This document shows positions 61,204-64,000 of a stretch of DNA of 64,000 bases, piece after piece. The translations under genes and the position numbers were made by a program. How positions within the stretch are numbered: position 1 is the first letter of the stretch; every line of letters starts with the position of its first letter. The notes beneath the pieces are model-generated. The model worked only from the letters and a program-made list of their open reading frames with translations. It was not told where the DNA came from and made no database searches. Source of the DNA: Paraburkholderia sp. ZP32-5 (GTDB lineage: Bacteria > Pseudomonadota > Gammaproteobacteria > Burkholderiales > Burkholderiaceae); NCBI RefSeq assembly GCF_021390495.1, contig NZ_JAJEJP010000001.1:310001-374000 (forward strand). The letters are read 5' to 3'.

Positions 61204-61905
61204 ATGCTCCGAACTGCCTTTGGCCCCCGCCGTTTGCTTGCCCGCGTTTCGTCCGGTCTTTCTTTGTTAAGTCGTTTGTTGGTCCGCTCACTGGGCCATT
61301 CGCCAGACGCCAGCCGGCCGGGCGATTCCGCCAGTTCCGCCGGCGTTCAGCAACATTCGCCGCGCGCGCGAACGTTGCTCGGGACCGCGTTCGGCGCGCT
61401 CGCATTCGGCATCGCGCTCAGCGCTTGCTCGCCGACCTTCGACTGGCGCACCGTGATGAACAACGACAACGGCTACACCGTCGATTTCCCGGCCAAGCCG
61501 AGCAACGACCAGCGCGCGATGCAGATCAACGGGACGCCGATGCAGATGGCGATGCAGACGGCCGAGGCCGGCCACGCGGTGTTCGCGGTCGGCACCGTGA
61601 TGCTGCCGGACGACAGCGACGCGACCCAGCGCGCCGCGCTCGATTTCCTGCGCGCCGGGCTCGCGCGCAACGTCGGCGCGGCGCCCGATGCACACCCGGT
61701 GCAAATCCCGCTCGCCGCGGGCGGCAAGACGCCGGGCCTCGAGATGAAGGTCAGCGGCGCGGCCGGCGCGAAGCACGAAACCCGCACCGTCTATGTGCGG
61801 CTCGTCGCGCACGGGCGGCACGCCTACCAGGCGGCGATCATCGCCGATCAGCCTTTGCCGCAGGACCAGGTCGACCAGTTTTTTTCGTCGTTCCAGCTGT
61901 ATTGA
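61204..61905 (+). CDS. Putative lipoprotein of unknown function
   Basis: The 233-residue frame contains a lipobox (LSAC near residue 75) after a hydrophobic core (GTAFGALAFGIALSAC). The mature domain of about 155 residues (TFDWRTVMNNDNGYTVDFPAKP to DQFFSSFQLY) resembles uncharacterised Burkholderia lipoproteins. The 55 residues before the signal core are unusually long for a lipoprotein, and no ribosome site marks the first ATG; a TTG in the TLLGTAFG region could be the true start. It diverges from the TlpA-like gene. Confidence 0.65.
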   Translation: MLRTAFGPRRLLARVSSGLSLLSRLLVRSLGHSPDASRPGDSASSAGVQQHSPRARTLLGTAFGALAFGIALSACSPTFDWRTVMNNDNGYTVDFPAKPSNDQRAMQINGTPMQMAMQTAEAGHAVFAVGTVMLPDDSDATQRAALDFLRAGLARNVGAAPDAHPVQIPLAAGGKTPGLEMKVSGAAGAKHETRTVYVRLVAHGRHAYQAAIIADQPLPQDQVDQFFSSFQLY

Positions 61906-62237
61906 AGGCGGTATTTTTGGCCAGTGAAACGCGCGCGCTGACCTCGCCCACAGTCAAAGTTTTTTCGCAGGTTTGCGCGCTAATTCCCGGTTTACGTTGA
62001 GGTTTTTGAGTTACTCGCCGCGCCTGTGGATAACTCTGTTGAGAACTCGGCTTCATTTGCTCGAAAAGCCCGGCCGGTGGGCTTTGCGTCAGGATTCTCA
62101 GGCGCGATGCGTTTTAAAAAGCTCAATAAAATCAAAGCCTTTTTGAGACACCCGTTACTGTGTCTTTCAGATGTTTCCAAATTTGTCAGGATCGCGAACG
62201 TGTGTATAAGTCAAGTCTTGACAGTAGATTTTTCTCC
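61906..62237. other. AT-rich gap between the lipoprotein and comM genes
   Basis: The 332 bases are clearly poorer in GC than either side and contain no supportable gene. An inverted repeat GTCAAG-T-CTTGAC lies at 62210-62222, only 16 bases before the comM stop on the other strand, and a weak hairpin (AGACAC/GTGTCT) near 62147-62166. Confidence 0.5.
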
Positions 62238-63854
62238 TCATAACGAGCCAAAAACGCGGCGGTATTGAATCGCTTCGGCGATCTGCGCGGCGCTCGGCAT
62301 CGCCGCTCCGGCAAGGTCGGCGATAGTCCGCGCGACCTTCAGCACGCGGTAGTAAGCCCGCGCCGACCAGCCGAACCGCTCACCGGCTTCACGCAGCAGC
62401 GCTTCGCCCGCCGCATCCGGGCGACAGACGTCGTCCACTTCCCGCCCGCCCAGCTCCCGGTTGGTTTTGCCTTGCCGAAGCCGTTGCCGCTCGCGTGCGG
62501 CGCTCACTCGCTGCGCGATGGCCGCACTGGCTTCGCCCGTCGTCGCGGTCCGGGCTGCGAGTTCGGCGGGCGTTAGCGCCGGAATTTCGAGTTGAATATC
62601 GATCCGGTCGAGCAGCGGCCCGGACAGCTTGCGCAGATAGCGCGCCGCGATCTCCGGCGTGCAACGGCAACGTCCACCCGGATCGCCGCGCCAGCCGCAT
62701 GGGCACGGATTCATCGCGGCGATCAGTTGGCATGCGGCTGGGAAATCGGCTTGCAGCGCGGCGCGCGAAATCGTGATGCGACCCGCTTCGAGTGGCTCGC
62801 GTAGCGTTTCGAGAACCACGCGATCGAATTCGGGCAATTCGTCGAGAAACAGCACGCCAAGATGCGCGAGCGTGATTTCTCCCGGTTGCGGCGGATTGCG
62901 CCCGCCGACCAGCGCCGCCGCGCTCGACGAGTGATGCGGCGCGCGAAATGGCCGCTGCCGCCACTGCGACGGTTTGAAGCCGACCCGGCTCGCGGACAGC
63001 AGCGCCGCGGAGGCGAGCGCTTCGTCATCGGTCATCGGTGGCAGCAGGCTGGGCAGGCGCGCGGCCAGCATCGACTTGCCGGCGCCGGGCGGTCCGATCA
63101 GCAGCACATGATGGCCGCCTGCCGCGGCCACTTCCAGCGCGCGGCGGGCGGCGCGCTGACCGATGACGTCGGCCATGTCGGGCGCGTGCACGGCTTGGTC
63201 GCCCAGCTCCGGTGCTTCGACCGGGGTGAGGCGCGCATCGGCTTCGCCCGTCAGGTGCGCGCACAGCGACGGCAGGTCGGCCGCACCATAGACGTCGACG
63301 CCGGGCACGAGCGCCGCTTCGGTCGCACTGGCGACGGGTAGATAAAGCTGAGGGACGCGCGAGGGTTGCTCGGCCGTTTCTCCGCCAGGCAGAGGCGACA
63401 TCGGAGAGCAATGAGATGGTGCATCGGTGCCGGTATCACTATCGCCGGCCGCCATGCCGCCGCGCGCGGTTCCGCATGCCATCGCGAACGCGCCGCGCAT
63501 CGGCCGCAGCGCGCCGGTCAGCGACAGCTCCCCGGCAAACTCGCGATGCAGCAACGACTCGGCGGGAATCTGCCCACTCGCGGCGAGGATGCCGAGCGCG
63601 ATCGGCAGATCGAAGCGGCCGGATTCTTTCGGCAGATCGGCGGGCGCCAGGTTGACGGTAATGCGTCGCACCGGGAAATCGAAGCCGCAGTTCTGCAGCG
63701 CTGCGCGCACGCGCTCGCGGCTTTCGCGCACTTCCAGATCCGGAAGGCCGACGATCGAAAAGGAGGGTAGTCCGTTGGCGAGGTGAACCTCGACGGTTAC
63801 TTCGGGCGCGCGGCCAGAGGCCGGCGCGCGACTGCGCACCACGGCAAGCGACAT
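62238..63854 (-). CDS. comM: ComM/YifB-family Mg-chelatase-like AAA ATPase
   Basis: The 538-residue product has the YifB N-terminal domain (RVRAALQNCGFDFPVRRITVNLAPADLPKESGRFDLPIALGILAASGQ, read in pieces NLAPADLPKE and RFDLPIALGIL). The AAA core follows with Walker A GPPGAGKSMLA, Walker B VLFLDELPEF, and FPAACQLIAAMNPCPCG, then the C-terminal Mg-chelatase subdomain. ComM helps branch migration of incoming DNA in natural transformation. It has a serine/aspartate-rich insert near residues 130-165 that most relatives lack. GGGAG precedes the ATG. Confidence 0.94.
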   Translation of the reverse strand: MSLAVVRSRAPASGRAPEVTVEVHLANGLPSFSIVGLPDLEVRESRERVRAALQNCGFDFPVRRITVNLAPADLPKESGRFDLPIALGILAASGQIPAESLLHREFAGELSLTGALRPMRGAFAMACGTARGGMAAGDSDTGTDAPSHCSPMSPLPGGETAEQPSRVPQLYLPVASATEAALVPGVDVYGAADLPSLCAHLTGEADARLTPVEAPELGDQAVHAPDMADVIGQRAARRALEVAAAGGHHVLLIGPPGAGKSMLAARLPSLLPPMTDDEALASAALLSASRVGFKPSQWRQRPFRAPHHSSSAAALVGGRNPPQPGEITLAHLGVLFLDELPEFDRVVLETLREPLEAGRITISRAALQADFPAACQLIAAMNPCPCGWRGDPGGRCRCTPEIAARYLRKLSGPLLDRIDIQLEIPALTPAELAARTATTGEASAAIAQRVSAARERQRLRQGKTNRELGGREVDDVCRPDAAGEALLREAGERFGWSARAYYRVLKVARTIADLAGAAMPSAAQIAEAIQYRRVFGSL

Positions 63855-64000
63855 GTTTTCTCCCGTCGGACGGCGCGCTCGAACTGAGCGCGAATCCCCT
63901 AAAACGCTGATGACGTCACGGCCCGCTTGCCGATGATGTGCAGCACGACGCAGCGCAGCGGCTGCGTGCAGGGATTACGGCGTCTGGGTGAGCGGCAGCT
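63855..64000. other. Right edge, upstream of comM
   Basis: The 146 bases hold the comM leader. On the minus strand a frame coming from beyond the edge ends with Leu-Pro-Leu-Thr-Gln-Thr-Pro-stop at 63975; it may be the C-terminus of a neighbouring gene, but seven residues are too few to name it. Confidence 0.35.

Noticed and set aside
63975..64000. C-terminus of a UbiK-like or other gene at the right edge
   Set aside because: Only seven residues and a stop are visible, too little for identification.
1..64000. CRISPR arrays, tRNA or rRNA genes and insertion sequences
   Set aside because: No regularly spaced repeats, cloverleaf sequence, rRNA sequence or transposase was seen on either strand.

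Overview
The window looks like chromosome from a high-GC betaproteobacterium of the Burkholderiaceae (Burkholderia, Paraburkholderia or Caballeronia type). The evidence is about 65% GC with strong GC-ending codons, betaproteobacterial small families (DUF1840, DUF3567, DUF3108, DUF2917, the PHB-granule protein PhaM), a methionine synthase split into two genes, and the conserved blocks bioA-F-D-B, argS-SPOR-dsbA, D-amino acid transaminase-ybeD-lipB-lipA and dctA-dctB-dctD. Most of it is ordinary core genome. No tRNA, rRNA, insertion sequence, prophage or CRISPR array was seen. All identifications are from reading the sequence; no database search was run.

Layout, left to right. 1-1782: the end of an RBBP9-type hydrolase and a lone sulfate-binding protein. 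1834-6259: the complete biotin operon bioA-bioF-bioD-bioB (minus strand). 6681-8015: an exported esterase-like hydrolase. 8628-13608: an acyl-CoA/ketone catabolic operon led by a MerR-type regulator (merR, beta-carbonic anhydrase, thiolase, SDR, acyl-CoA dehydrogenase, YchJ-like), with a divergent metallo-beta-lactamase-fold hydrolase. 15019-16190: a visibly AT-richer two-gene cassette, a LysM/transglycosylase-like protein without a signal peptide overlapping an exported LprI-type lysozyme-inhibitor-like protein. 16530-24596: a peptide-binding protein, a BtuF-like protein, an SDR, DsbA, a SPOR protein, ArgS and small proteins. 24807-33885: split MetH, DUF3567, a truncated PcaD-like hydrolase, DUF3108, and an IclR regulator divergent from a fumarylacetoacetase-family enzyme. 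34149-41913: an amino-acid-type binding protein, enoyl-CoA hydratase, PhaM, a diiron ferritin-like protein, RfaE2, CoaX and BirA.

41991-46920 holds an MCE lipid-transport operon (STAS-MlaE permease, ATPase, MCE protein, PqiC-like lipoprotein) and VanZ. 47054-54080 holds a 2Fe-2S ferredoxin, a hydrolase, a penicillin-binding carboxypeptidase, a transaminase, YbeD, a LysR/DUF2917 divergent pair, LipB and LipA. 54350-60362 holds a glycerophosphodiesterase and the C4-dicarboxylate locus dctA-dctB-dctD; dctA is preceded by a textbook sigma-54 promoter and two palindromic upstream sites 31 bp apart. The window ends with a TlpA-like thioredoxin, a lipoprotein and the ComM/YifB ATPase.

The best candidate for a little-described system is the 15019-16190 cassette. 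A predicted peptidoglycan-cutting protein without its own export signal is translationally coupled to an exported four-cysteine protein of a family that includes a lysozyme inhibitor. This is the arrangement expected of an orphan secreted effector with its immunity protein. Other points worth checking are the dctA control region, the MerR operator in a 19-bp promoter spacer, GGTAAC repeats upstream of the IclR gene, and a nonsense codon that removes the last helix of a PcaD-like hydrolase.
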